Source of the DNA: CAIQJJ01 sp964606085
Lineage (GTDB): Bacteria > Chloroflexota > Anaerolineae > Anaerolineales > UBA4823
Assembly: GCA_964606085.1 (NCBI GenBank)
Contig: CAZSFD010000026.1
Span: 1-57,535 of the forward strand
Length of the DNA: 57,535 bases
Direction of reading: 5' to 3'
Shown: one piece after another, positions 40,881 through 49,218 of the stretch
Layout of the letters: every line of letters starts with the position of its first letter
How positions within the stretch are numbered: position 1 is the stretch's first letter
The notes under the pieces: model-generated
Seen by the model: the letters and a program-made list of their open reading frames with translations, nothing else
The model's database searches: none
What the model was told of the DNA's origin: nothing
Translations under genes and position numbers: made by a program

Positions 40881-42937
40881 TATCGCTTTGCCAGCTTCCC
40901 GCGCGCCTTGCGCTCCTCGATAATTCCCTCGGCCAGTTCTTCCGGCACAATCTCATAACGCACGAACTCCAGGGCAAAATCGCCGCGGCCGGAGGTCATG
41001 TCGCGCAGGTCGGTGATGTAGCCGCGCACTTCGGCCAGCGCCACCTCGCCGTGAACGACGCGCCGGGTGCCGCGCTGCCCAATATCTTGAATGTCGCCGC
41101 GCCGCCGCGAGAAATCGCCCATCACGGTGCCCAGGTATTCCTCGTTGACGACGATGTCGACGCGCATCACCGGTTCGAGCAGGGCCGGGCGGGCCAGCAG
41201 CAGCGCCTGGCGCACGGCCATCGAACCGGCAATGTGAAAGTCCATCGGGCCAGAATCGACCTCATGGTAGCGCCCGCCGACGATGGTGACGCGCACGTCG
41301 GTGACGGGGTAGCCAGCCAGCACGCCCCTCGCCAGCGCCTGCCGGATGCCGCCCTGGGCGCTGCGGGCGAAGCCATCCGGCACTTCCACGGGCGAGGCCT
41401 TGTTTTCGATTTCCACCCCCGTGCCGCGCGGCAGCGGTTCCACGCGCACACGTACCACGCCGAAATGCCCGTGGCCGCCGCTCTGCTTGCGGTAATCGCC
41501 GGTGGCCGCCGCCTTTTGGCGCACCGTCTCGCGGTAGGCCACCTGCGGCGGGCTGGATTTGGCGACGATGCCAAATTCGCTCCTCATGCGGTCAACCATA
41601 ATTTCGAGGTGCAGTTCGCCCAGGCCGGAGAGGGTCTCTTCCTCGGTTTCGGCGTCGTAGCCGGGTTGCAGGGTGGGGTCTTCCTCGCACAGGCGGCGCA
41701 TCACGGTGCGCAGCTTTTCGCGCTCTTCGGGCGTGGCGGGGGTCAGGGCGACGGTGATGACGGGTTCGGGGAAAATGAAGGGTTGCAGTTCGATGGGGTG
41801 CGCCGGGTCGCACAGCGTATCGCCGGTGACGGCGCTTTTGACGCCCACCAGCGCCATCACGTCGCCCGCTTGCATCCCGTTGGCCAGTTCACGGCGGTTG
41901 GCGTGGATGCGGTAGATGCGGTCAATGCGTTCTTTGGCCTGTGTGCGCGGGTTGTAGACCCATTCGCCGGTCTTCAACTCGCCGGAGAATACCCGCACCC
42001 AGGTGAGATGGCCCACGTGCGCGTCGCCGACGATTTTGAAGGCGGTGGCGCAGAAGAAATCGTGAAGACGTGATTCGTGATTCGTGATTCGGTCGGTCAG
42101 AGGGTTGGGCAAATAATCCACGATCGCATCCAGCAACGGTTGGATGCCGATATGGTTTTTGGCCGAGCCGCACAGCACGGGGATGAGCTGCCCGGCGATG
42201 ACGGCGCGGCGCAGGGCGGATTGGTAGTCTGCGAGGGCTGGTTCTTCGCCATTCATGCGGCGTTCGAGCAGGGCGTCATCGGTGTCGCAGATGGCGTCGA
42301 GCAGGCGGGTGCGGGCAGCCGCGGCGGGTTCGGTCAGTTCAGGGGGGATGGGGGCTTCGAGGGGATCGAGTGCGCCGGGCGTCCAGACGAGGGCGCGTTC
42401 GGTCAGCAAATCAACCAGGCCGCGGAAGGTGTCTTCGCTGCCGATGGGCAGGTGCAAGGTCACCGCCTTTTTGGTCAGGCGGGCCTGGATGTCATCCAGC
42501 ACTTTGCCGAAGTCGGCTCCCAGGCGGTCGAGCTTGTTCACAAACAGCAGGCGCGGCAGGCCTTCATTCTCGGCGTGATGCCACACCGATTCGGTCTGCG
42601 TTTCCACGCCGCCCACGCCGCACAGCACGATGACGGCCCCATCAATGACGCGGATGGAACGCACGACCTCGGCGGAGAAATCCACATGGCCGGGGGTGTC
42701 AATCAGTTGCAGGGTGTGGCCTTTCCAGGTGCAGGTGGTGGCGGCGGCGGTGATGGTAATGCCGCGGGCGCGTTCCTGCTCCATCCAGTCGAGGGCGGTC
42801 GAGCCGTCATCCACCGAGCCGAGGCGGTGAATACGGCCCGTGTCGAACAGGATGGCTTCGGAGGTGGTGGTCTTGCCGGCATCAATGTGGGCGAAGATGC
42901 CGAAAACGCGGGTTTGGGTGATGGATGGTGTGTTCAT
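40880..42937 (-). CDS. Elongation factor G
   Basis: 685 residues, a translational GTPase for ribosome translocation or recycling. G1 is AHIDAGKTTTSE, switch regions include ERARGITITAAA, G3 is DTPGHVDF and G4 is NKLDRLGADF. Domains II-V follow, with GVEIENKAS and YEIVPEELAEGIIEERKARG at the end. It stands alone, without rpsL/rpsG/tuf, so it may be a second (EF-G2-like) copy. A text repeat (CGTGATTCGTGATTCGTGATTCGG) encodes an unusual ITNHESRLHDFF stretch at about 285-296 before FCATAFKIV. Confidence 0.94.
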   Translation of the reverse strand: MNTPSITQTRVFGIFAHIDAGKTTTSEAILFDTGRIHRLGSVDDGSTALDWMEQERARGITITAAATTCTWKGHTLQLIDTPGHVDFSAEVVRSIRVIDGAVIVLCGVGGVETQTESVWHHAENEGLPRLLFVNKLDRLGADFGKVLDDIQARLTKKAVTLHLPIGSEDTFRGLVDLLTERALVWTPGALDPLEAPIPPELTEPAAAARTRLLDAICDTDDALLERRMNGEEPALADYQSALRRAVIAGQLIPVLCGSAKNHIGIQPLLDAIVDYLPNPLTDRITNHESRLHDFFCATAFKIVGDAHVGHLTWVRVFSGELKTGEWVYNPRTQAKERIDRIYRIHANRRELANGMQAGDVMALVGVKSAVTGDTLCDPAHPIELQPFIFPEPVITVALTPATPEEREKLRTVMRRLCEEDPTLQPGYDAETEEETLSGLGELHLEIMVDRMRSEFGIVAKSSPPQVAYRETVRQKAAATGDYRKQSGGHGHFGVVRVRVEPLPRGTGVEIENKASPVEVPDGFARSAQGGIRQALARGVLAGYPVTDVRVTIVGGRYHEVDSGPMDFHIAGSMAVRQALLLARPALLEPVMRVDIVVNEEYLGTVMGDFSRRRGDIQDIGQRGTRRVVHGEVALAEVRGYITDLRDMTSGRGDFALEFVRYEIVPEELAEGIIEERKARGKLAKR
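42057..42091. repeat. In-frame text-like repeat inside EF-G
   Basis: Three tandem CGTGATT units in the plus orientation (42060-42091) encode about 11 residues of the domain II entry region on the minus strand. Other EF-Gs have a short variable acidic linker here. It is similar in wording to other repeats of the window. Confidence 0.7.
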
Positions 42938-42985
42938 AAGGCAAAGGTGTAGCGAGTATAATGGTGAAAGGTTAAGGAGTGTGCT

Positions 42986-43276
42986 ATGTTACAACACGTG
43001 ACAATCAAGACATCCAACGCGCAACGGCTTAAACCACTTGTCCAATCTGCATTGGAACAAAAGACCCGCTTGCTGCAAAATTCTATTCAGCACACCTATC
43101 GAGAGTTGAAAAAGTATGAGGAACGTTTTGGCATGACTTCTGCCGAATTTGAGCGGAAATTCAGGGCTAAAGAAATCGAAGAAACGCTGGATTATCTCGA
43201 TTGGTGGATGGAAATCGAGGGTTTGCATCACCTCGAGGAAATGGAACAATCGCTGAAAGAAGCCAGGCTGGCGTGA
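42986..43276 (+). CDS. Antitoxin-like protein paired with a DUF6516-type toxin remnant
   Basis: 96 residues, mostly helical and charged (LVQSALEQKTRLLQNSIQ, then KKYEERFGMTSAEFERKF, and YLDWWMEIEGLHHLEEM). This resembles antitoxin partners of DUF6516 proteins. It has AGGAG before the ATG. The next reading frame begins with GTG overlapping its TGA (43273-43276), the usual toxin-antitoxin coupling. The partner frame is broken, so this gene may now act alone. Confidence 0.6.
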   Translation: MLQHVTIKTSNAQRLKPLVQSALEQKTRLLQNSIQHTYRELKKYEERFGMTSAEFERKFRAKEIEETLDYLDWWMEIEGLHHLEEMEQSLKEARLA

Positions 43277-43584
43277 ACGCGTATATCGAAAAGCTGCAAA
43301 CGATTCTGTCGGCGGCCCGTTTTATCGCCGAACCACACATTTCGGTAGATGATCGGGGAAAATCTTGTTCGTGCGGGCAGATGTGTATTTTGCCGATGGG
43401 TCGCTGTTGCACTTTCGCGAATTGTGGGTTGGCCGCGGCAAGTGGGAAAAGAAGACCTAATCTCTCAACAGCGCCACATCATAAACATGCAGGGAAACAC
43501 GATGTGGTCGCGGCAACCTCACCCGATGTGCAGCAAGTTTTGAATGAAATCGAGGCCATTCTCGACGCGCAATCACCAAATTAG
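43273..43584 (+). pseudogene. Decayed DUF6516-type toxin
   Basis: The start (GTG, VNAYIEKLQTILSAARFI) and the end (APHHKHAGKHDVVAATSPDV, then QQVLNEIEAIL) lie in one frame. The centre reads sensibly only in others: ENLVRA, then ADVYFADGSLLHFREL and WVGRGKWEKKT. At least two frame changes (near 43345 and 43373-43378, where GGGC looks inserted) and a stop break the gene. The family usually continues RYDNAPHH before the HKH motif, and this part is missing. The toxin is probably non-functional. Confidence 0.6.
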
Positions 43585-44045
43585 AGCCAACGGCCCAGGA
43601 AAACTTCTTCGTTGACAATTTCATAGCCCATCGAGCGATACACGGCGATGGCGGGGGCGTTGCTTTGCTTGACTTCGAGGCGTATCCCGCGAAAGCCCTG
43701 GGCATGGGCGTATTGCAAGCCTTCGGCAATCAGCATTTTGGCGATGCCGCGGCCACGCCAGGCCGGCAGGACGAACACATCATCGGTGTAAGCGGCTTTA
43801 CCATCTTGGGTGGGGTAGGTCAGGATGCTGGCGATCAGTTCATCGCCGTGGAAGGCCATGATAGCGCTGCCACCTGCATCCCAAAACGGGGCATCGAGCA
43901 GGAATTTGAGCGTTTCGAGGGCCTTGGGGTTGTCGGGAAAGCCCTGATTGTAGGCGGCGAGGTATTGCTGTTGCTCGGCTTCAGTGGCGAGTTTGCAGTG
44001 AAGGATGTTCCGACCACGGACATAGAGGTAGAGATAGCGCCTTAT
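43581..44045 (-). CDS. GNAT acetyltransferase with a non-standard start
   Basis: The C-terminal half has the acetyl-CoA site WRGRGIAKMLIAEGL and EVKQSNAPAIAVYRSMGYE. An ATG at 43859 would give only 92 residues and cut off half the fold. The same frame stays open upstream with coherent sequence (RRYLYLYVRGRNILHCKLA, then EAEQQQYLAAYNQGFPDNP), up to a stop at 44084. No ATG, GTG or TTG occurs there; ATA at 44043-44045 is the likeliest position of the original start. That upstream stop is also the stop of the nucleotidyltransferase gene in the same frame. It may start at a rare codon, by readthrough, or be inactive. Confidence 0.6.
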   Translation of the reverse strand: MRRYLYLYVRGRNILHCKLATEAEQQQYLAAYNQGFPDNPKALETLKFLLDAPFWDAGGSAIMAFHGDELIASILTYPTQDGKAAYTDDVFVLPAWRGRGIAKMLIAEGLQYAHAQGFRGIRLEVKQSNAPAIAVYRSMGYEIVNEEVFLGRWL

Positions 44046-44081
44046 TTTCCGGTCAACCTGGGATTTGATGAGTGAGCCGTT

Positions 44082-44966
44082 TTAGCGCAAGTTGAACTGC
44101 GGCTGATAGGAGCCACCTGTAAGTTGCACCACGCTTTGCCAAACCGCCGCCATCGCCGACACTGACCCTTGCAGTTCCGTGGGATTCGCCCCAGGTCGGG
44201 CCAGAATTTCGGTCAGCGCGTCCACATAGCCTGGCGGTACGATTTCAAACCCGGCGATGACCTGCATCACCTTTTTGTCACTCATGAAGTAGGTCTCATT
44301 GAGGGCGAAGAGCGCCTGGGTCAGGTTGGCGGCGGTGCGTGTCAGGCAGCCGACGGTGTTGTAGATATCGCCTTTTTCGGCGAAGCCGCGGGCGTGCAGC
44401 AGGGTGAATTCAGCGCTCCATAAGGCATCGGCCGTCAGCTTTTCCTTGAGCCGGGGCGGGTAGTGGGCTACACGGCGCTTCAGGGCAGCGATCTCACCCT
44501 GGGGGTCATCGAGCGGAATGCAGATGTTCGTTTCGGCCAGGTAGATCACGCTGTAAAATCCGTAGGCCGGCTGCTGGGGGTAATCGTGATAGACGATGCC
44601 CTGCTCGGCGTCAGCGATGGCGCCTTCGACCTGATCCAGGTTGCGGTAGAGAAAATCCACCTTGCCCGCGGCGGTCTGTATCCACGCCCCGCCGTTGACC
44701 CACTGGCCCCAGCGGTAAAAATCGGTGACGGTGGGGGGGCCATCCTTCGAGATGCGGTTGGCAATTTCACGGATGGCTTCGATGGCAAATGGCTGCGCCT
44801 GGCGGTAATATAGCCCCACATCCAGGTCGGATGCGGCGTGCTGGCTGCCGCGGGCGTACGAGCCGCCGAGTACCAGCGCCAAAACGCCTGGCACGCGGCT
44901 GAGTTGAGCCGTGAGTTCGGTCAAGAGTTGCCTTTTTTCGGCAGGCACGTTTTGAAGTCGGTTCAT
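44082..44966 (-). CDS. Nucleotidyltransferase-domain protein (ANT-like)
   Basis: 294 residues. The polymerase-beta-type motif is LGGSYARGSQHAASDLDVGLY, followed by KVDFLYRN, with a helical C-terminal half (LHARGFAEKGDIYNTVGCL). It resembles aminoglycoside or lincosamide nucleotidyltransferase relatives; the substrate is unknown. It overlaps the MFS-fragment gene upstream by 4 bases. Confidence 0.85.
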   Translation of the reverse strand: MNRLQNVPAEKRQLLTELTAQLSRVPGVLALVLGGSYARGSQHAASDLDVGLYYRQAQPFAIEAIREIANRISKDGPPTVTDFYRWGQWVNGGAWIQTAAGKVDFLYRNLDQVEGAIADAEQGIVYHDYPQQPAYGFYSVIYLAETNICIPLDDPQGEIAALKRRVAHYPPRLKEKLTADALWSAEFTLLHARGFAEKGDIYNTVGCLTRTAANLTQALFALNETYFMSDKKVMQVIAGFEIVPPGYVDALTEILARPGANPTELQGSVSAMAAVWQSVVQLTGGSYQPQFNLR

Positions 44967-45634
44967 GCAGCCGCCTTTTCTGGGGAAGTTGAATCCAGGT
45001 TATTCGGAAACCTGGTTCCGGTATCGTAGGCCAATCCCGCTCCGACCGCAAACAGAACGATATTCAAAATGAAGGGGAGGCTTCTGTCAATGCCTGAGAG
45101 CGTACCGGCGATCCAGCCAAATGGCGAAGTGAGCAGGATCACACTCATAAACAGGATGGACTGGATGCGGGAGCGTTCTTTGGCGTCTATGTTCAATACG
45201 ATCAACTTGTCAATCAGCGGCCCCACCCCAGCAAAGCTGCAAGCATCCAGGAAAACGCTCAGGATCAAAAACACGTAGCTCTGATCGGGGGCCGTCACCA
45301 ATAGCAATTGGCTGACCAGTGTGACCAGAAAACCCACCGCCATCGGCCATTTGTAGTGCAATTTGTTGATGCGCGGGGCGATGGCGAAAAAGAAGGTCAG
45401 CATGATCAACGAGCGAATAAAGGGGAAGAGCGCCAGGTGCTGATCGGGGATGTGCAGCTTTTGGGTGACGATGCTTGACCAAAAGTTGCCGTTGATCATC
45501 CAGGTGATTTGCGCCACCAACATGATCGCCGCGGTGAGAAGCGTTTGCGGGGTGCGCAAAATGGCGCCGAACACGCCTTCATCTTGCAGCGCCTCACGGA
45601 AAATCCCAGAGAACCAGATGTTTTCACGGAACAC
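44963..45634 (-). pseudogene. C-terminal half of an MFS transporter
   Basis: 223 residues with six hydrophobic helices of MFS type, and segments such as LFPFIRSLIMLTFFFAIAPR and IDAKERSRIQSILFMSV. A full transporter has 12 helices and about 400 residues, so the N-terminal half is missing. The first codons (GTG TTC CGT GAA AAC) fall at a text-like repeat GTGTTCCGTG, after which the polysaccharide deacetylase gene begins. A recombination or deletion at the repeat probably removed the front part. Confidence 0.7.
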
Positions 45635-45644
45635 GCCTCACATT

Positions 45645-46415
45645 TTACGCTTTATCCCCGCCATTCACCCTCACCCATTTCGCCACCTCGACGAACGGCG
45701 CAGTCCAAACGTCAGCCTTGTTCGCCGCCAGCCAGGCCACCAGCTTTTCGTGGGTTTCCGTTTCCATGTACATGTTATGCGTGCCTTCGCCCACGCCGTG
45801 GATCATGAAGACGGCCCAGCCGCCTATGGCCGCGGCGCCTTCGATGGTTTGCTGGATGCCCGCCAGATCGAGGTGGCCCTGATCACCCCCGAAGTGGCCG
45901 ACCTGCATCAGGTTGATGCCGTTTTGCACATCGGCGATCTGGCGGTTGTAGGGGCCGCGGGCCGCCACGAAGAGTTCGCCCAGCACGCCGTCCATCGCAA
46001 CTTCCTGCTCGCCGCGTCCGATGGTGGTATCGCAGCAGGTGTTCCCGAAGGTGCGCTCGTGCCTGCCATCGAGCAGGTGCAGCACCAGGTTAGCAACCTT
46101 CAACTCGGCGCGCAGGCGGCTGGGGGTGTAGTCGCACAGGTCATAGCAGGCTGCGAGCCAGCCGTGGCTTGGCCCGCGCCGGCAGGGATGAAAGAGCGTG
46201 TGATTGCCCAACTCGTGGCCGGCAGCGGCCAACGCACGCCATCTTTCGGGGTGAACCAACGGGTCGCTGCTGATCAGGGCGAAGAAGGTGGCGTGCAAAC
46301 CAGCCGCCGCCAGCGATGGGCCGACGTATTCGTAGTGAACGGGCAAGCCGTCATCGTAGGTCAGCGAGACAGCGCATTTTTGGCCGGACGGCCAGCGAAA
46401 GGGGTTCTCAATCAT
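45645..46415 (-). CDS. Polysaccharide deacetylase (NodB) family protein
   Basis: 256 residues. The NodB motif 1 is SLTYDDGLPVH, motif 2 is HELGNHTLFHP and a late His is in VFMIHGVGEG. No signal peptide is visible, so the substrate is probably intracellular or the protein is released otherwise. It may be a carbohydrate or amide deacetylase. Confidence 0.88.
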   Translation of the reverse strand: MIENPFRWPSGQKCAVSLTYDDGLPVHYEYVGPSLAAAGLHATFFALISSDPLVHPERWRALAAAGHELGNHTLFHPCRRGPSHGWLAACYDLCDYTPSRLRAELKVANLVLHLLDGRHERTFGNTCCDTTIGRGEQEVAMDGVLGELFVAARGPYNRQIADVQNGINLMQVGHFGGDQGHLDLAGIQQTIEGAAAIGGWAVFMIHGVGEGTHNMYMETETHEKLVAWLAANKADVWTAPFVEVAKWVRVNGGDKA

Positions 46416-46452
46416 AGCGTTTTTCCTATTGATACCGTTCTACGGTGTTTCT

Positions 46453-46551
46453 CTTGACACCGCTCCGCGGTGTCAAGGTGTGGGGGACGCTCTGCGTCCC
46501 TAAAACGACGCAGAGCGTCGGGCAGGCTTGACACCGCAGAACGGTGTCAAG
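46453..46551. repeat. Cluster of palindromes before the NTase-GNAT 3' end
   Basis: Two hairpins with the same 10-base arms CTTGACACCG/CGGTGTCAAG lie at 46453-46477 and 46527-46551. Between them GACGCTCTGCGTC (46486-46498) has its perfect complement at 46507-46519. The right hairpin extends into the stop region of the NTase-GNAT gene. It is an ordered set of text-like palindromes. Confidence 0.9.
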
Positions 46552-47824
46552 AGAGATGTCCGGTCAGCGGCAAAACGTACACCATTTCGCCATCTTCGAT
46601 TTCGGTAGTGTGGAACCCCAGGCTCTCGTACAGCCCGATGGCCTTGAAATTATCGGTATGGGTGCTGAGCGCCACTTCCAGGCAGTCTTCTTGCCGGGCT
46701 TTGGCGATGATCTGCTGCAACGCGGCGCGCCCATAGCCCTTGCCGCGCTGCCCTTCGGCCATCATCAGGCGATCCACCCAATAGCGTTTGCGCAGGTTAT
46801 CATCGAAATCTAGCGTGTAAAGGATGTAGCCAACCATCTCTTCGCCATGATAGATGCAGCACGATGTTGATTCGGGGTAGAACTGCGCTTCGGCAATCGA
46901 GATGGCGTTGGGGGCCACATGGCAGTGGTCTTCGCCAGTGGGGAGTTTGACACACTTGTACCAGTTATTTGCGTTGACGGGGACGAGGCGAACAAGCTCC
47001 CCCTCTACCCCAGGGAGAGAGGGATCGAGCAAAGCTCGATTCGGGGGTGAGGTCGGATTGGGCAGATTCGGATCGAGGGGATCATCGTAGATGTAGATGC
47101 CGCGCTGCTCGAAAATCGCCTCCGTCCCGGCGAAGACAGCCAACATCACCTCCCGCAGGCGCGGCAAATCGCGGTAACTGCCCTGCACCAGAATATCGAG
47201 CAGGTCATCGAAGCGCGGCGGCTTGATCGGGAACTGGCGTGCCTGCTCAATGTAACGCGCAAACGTGACAAACGGGCGCTGGTTGACGAGCGCCAACACC
47301 TTCAGCAGCGACAGCACGGCATCCATCACCAGCAAACTGACGCCCTCCACGTTGTTCTGTTCAACCGCGTTCAACACCTTGGCAAACGACTCTTGCAGTG
47401 GGCAGCGTTCGCGATACGCTGCCTGCAAAAACTCGGCTTCGCTGTGCTGCGCCGCCTGCACCTGCGCCATCAGCTTTTCGATGAACGGCGCGTTGTATAC
47501 CGGCATCAGCCGGTCGGAGGCCGAGATATGCCAATGCGGGGCAATGCCGGTACGCTCACGCAGAAAATCTTCCGGGGTGTGGTAGATGACCTCGATCAAC
47601 AGGCCATCTACCACCCGCTGCAGGTAGCCATCCTCGCCATCTGGCTTTTCTTTGAGAAACAAATCCATCTCCAGGTCGGAGTAGGCAATATCTTCGCCGC
47701 GCGAATAGGATGCGCTGGCGGCAATGGCAATCAGGTTGTCGCCAAATTTCTGCTGCCAGAGCGGGATCAACTGCTCGATAATGGCGGCGCGTTCGGGGTG
47801 GGTGTGGGGTTTGAGACCGTTCAT
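46547..47824 (-). CDS. Nucleotidyltransferase-GNAT fusion protein
   Basis: 425 residues. The N-terminal domain (1-250) is a nucleotidyltransferase with ASASYSRGEDIAYSDLEMDL and a helical tail. The C-terminal domain (about 280-425) is GNAT, with MMAEGQRGKGYGRAALQQII and ESLGFHTTEIEDGEMVY. Both activities are drug-modifying in other proteins; the substrates are unknown. The joint (about 255-280: NPTSPPNRALLDPSLPG) is encoded by a text-like palindromic repeat. It overlaps the methyltransferase gene by 4 bases. Confidence 0.88.
   Translation of the reverse strand: MNGLKPHTHPERAAIIEQLIPLWQQKFGDNLIAIAASASYSRGEDIAYSDLEMDLFLKEKPDGEDGYLQRVVDGLLIEVIYHTPEDFLRERTGIAPHWHISASDRLMPVYNAPFIEKLMAQVQAAQHSEAEFLQAAYRERCPLQESFAKVLNAVEQNNVEGVSLLVMDAVLSLLKVLALVNQRPFVTFARYIEQARQFPIKPPRFDDLLDILVQGSYRDLPRLREVMLAVFAGTEAIFEQRGIYIYDDPLDPNLPNPTSPPNRALLDPSLPGVEGELVRLVPVNANNWYKCVKLPTGEDHCHVAPNAISIAEAQFYPESTSCCIYHGEEMVGYILYTLDFDDNLRKRYWVDRLMMAEGQRGKGYGRAALQQIIAKARQEDCLEVALSTHTDNFKAIGLYESLGFHTTEIEDGEMVYVLPLTGHLS
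47024..47040. repeat. Palindromic repeat at the interdomain joint of the NTase-GNAT gene
   Basis: ATCGAGC-AAA-GCTCGAT sits in a longer text-like stretch (about 46994-47062; CTCCCCCTCTACCCC, GGGAGAGAGGG, CGGGGGTGAGG) that encodes the linker between the nucleotidyltransferase and GNAT domains. Confidence 0.8.
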
Positions 47825-48585
47825 GGTTTCACCGCCCTCGTCGCAATATAATGCGGCATATACTCGGCCAGCGGGTCGCTGCCCTTATCTTCGTATAGCC
47901 CGGCCAACAGAAAGCCGGCATCGAGCTGGCCGCCGATCTGGTCATCGAGCGAGTGGCTGAATTCGACGGGGGAGTCGCCGCCAAATTCGTAGGCCAGTTC
48001 TGCGGGGGTCAGGTTGCGGCTGTCGAAGGGCAGCTTGTAGCGCACTTCAAACACGCCATCCCAGGCCTTGTGCCAGTCGAAGACGTAGGTGTGGGGGTTG
48101 TTGAAGCCTGCCAGCAATGTTCCGCCGTGCCGCAGCACGCGGTAGGCTTCTTTCCAAACGGGTCGAATCTCGTGGATGAAGCAGTTGGAGACGGGGTGGA
48201 AGATCAGGTCGAAGGATTCGTCGGCGAAGGCAGAAAGGTCACGCATGTCGCCTTCGACGGTGGCGATGCTCAGGCCCTCGCGGGCGGCTACTTCGCGGTC
48301 ACGATCCAGTTGGCGCGGCGAGTTATCGAAGATGGTGACGTGTGCTCCCATCGCGGCGAAGATCGGCCCCTGTTGCCCACCGCCGCACGCCAGGCCGAGA
48401 ATATCCAGCCCGGTGAACGAGGTTGGCAGCCACGCCCGCGGCACGGGGACGGTCTCGGTGAGCAGCAGCGAAAATTCGCCGCGCCGGGCGGCAGCAATCG
48501 CTTCCGGCCCGACCGGGATCGTCCACGGGTTGCCCGATTCGACTTGTTTGTCCCACATTGCGCGGTTGTAGGCACGAATGTCCAT
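47821..48585 (-). CDS. SAM-dependent methyltransferase (class I)
   Basis: 254 residues. Motif I is ILGLACGGGQQGPIFAAMGA, then VTIFDNSPRQLDRD, and ATVEGDMRDLSAFADESFD is the acidic motif. The start at 48585 (MDIRAYNRAMWDKQV) is preferred over an upstream Met lying inside the palindromic operator. It is divergent from a MazE/MazF-type pair and shares the palindrome 48602-48645 with it. The substrate is unknown. Confidence 0.88.
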   Translation of the reverse strand: MDIRAYNRAMWDKQVESGNPWTIPVGPEAIAAARRGEFSLLLTETVPVPRAWLPTSFTGLDILGLACGGGQQGPIFAAMGAHVTIFDNSPRQLDRDREVAAREGLSIATVEGDMRDLSAFADESFDLIFHPVSNCFIHEIRPVWKEAYRVLRHGGTLLAGFNNPHTYVFDWHKAWDGVFEVRYKLPFDSRNLTPAELAYEFGGDSPVEFSHSLDDQIGGQLDAGFLLAGLYEDKGSDPLAEYMPHYIATRAVKP

Positions 48586-48601
48586 ATTGTCCTCCATGAT
48601 A

Positions 48602-48645
48602 ATAGTGGATATAATGTGGATAGTAATCCACATTATATCCACTAT
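48602..48645. promoter_or_regulatory. 20-bp-arm palindrome between methyltransferase and toxin-antitoxin genes
   Basis: Perfect arms ATAGTGGATATAATGTGGAT (48602-48621) and its complement (48626-48645) with an AGTA spacer. Each strand carries TATAAT, so both divergent promoters may lie inside. Ribbon-helix-helix antitoxins bind such palindromes to repress their own operon, and this site is 17 bases upstream of the antitoxin start. Confidence 0.75.
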
Positions 48646-48661
48646 AAAAATAGGTGAGCCG

Positions 48662-48895
48662 ATGAAAACAATCCAGATGACGATTGATGAACCCCTTCTA
48701 CTGGAAGTGGATCAAGTGATTGACGAGCTGAACACCACCCGTTCTGCCTTTATCCGCCAGGTGTTGGAAGAAGCGGTCAAACGCTACCATGTGCGTAGCT
48801 TAGAGCAACAACAGGCCGAAGGTTACGCTCGCAAGCCTGTGCAACCGGGCGAGTTTGATGGCTGGGAAGATGAGCAGGCCTGGGGGCAAGCATGA
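48662..48895 (+). CDS. Ribbon-helix-helix antitoxin
   Basis: 77 residues. The beta strand MKTIQMTIDEPLLLEVDQVI and the helix-turn-helix LNTTRSAFIRQVLEEAV are the ribbon-helix-helix DNA-binding fold. The C-terminal acidic tail should block the toxin. The frame extends upstream into the palindrome, but 48662 gives the standard N-terminus. It overlaps the toxin by 4 bases (ATGA). Confidence 0.88.
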   Translation: MKTIQMTIDEPLLLEVDQVIDELNTTRSAFIRQVLEEAVKRYHVRSLEQQQAEGYARKPVQPGEFDGWEDEQAWGQA

Positions 48896-49218
48896 AACGC
48901 GGCGAAGTGCGCTGGTACACTTTCAAAGCGCCCGATAAACGCCGTCCGGTGTTGGTTTTAACGCGCGATTCGGCAATAGGTTTTCTCAACGCGCTCACCG
49001 TTGCACCGATTACAACTACGGTGCGCGACATCCCCACCGAAGTTTTTTTGAGCCGAGAAGATGGTATGCCCGCCGATTGTGCTATTAGCCTGGATAATCT
49101 TCAAACCGTTCCTAAGGATCAGCTAGGGAATGTGATTACCACCCTTTCTTCCATTCGCCTGGCAGAGGTCAATCGGGCCTTATGTTTTGCCCTGGGGGTA
49201 GATGCCGTTACCGGGTAA
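48892..49218 (+). CDS. MazF/PemK-family endoribonuclease toxin
   Basis: 108 residues. KRGEVRWYTF, then KRRPVLVLTRDSAI, APITTTVRDIPTEVFL and CAISLDNLQTVPKDQL are standard MazF/PemK segments, including the catalytic R and T/S positions. It cleaves mRNA in known members. It looks intact and is coupled to the antitoxin. Its end overlaps the convergent YdhG-like gene by 11 bases. Confidence 0.92.
   Translation: MKRGEVRWYTFKAPDKRRPVLVLTRDSAIGFLNALTVAPITTTVRDIPTEVFLSREDGMPADCAISLDNLQTVPKDQLGNVITTLSSIRLAEVNRALCFALGVDAVTG

Noticed and set aside
40850..42073. 407-codon plus-strand frame opposite EF-G
   Set aside because: Shadow of the EF-G gene, whose motifs are unambiguous on the minus strand.
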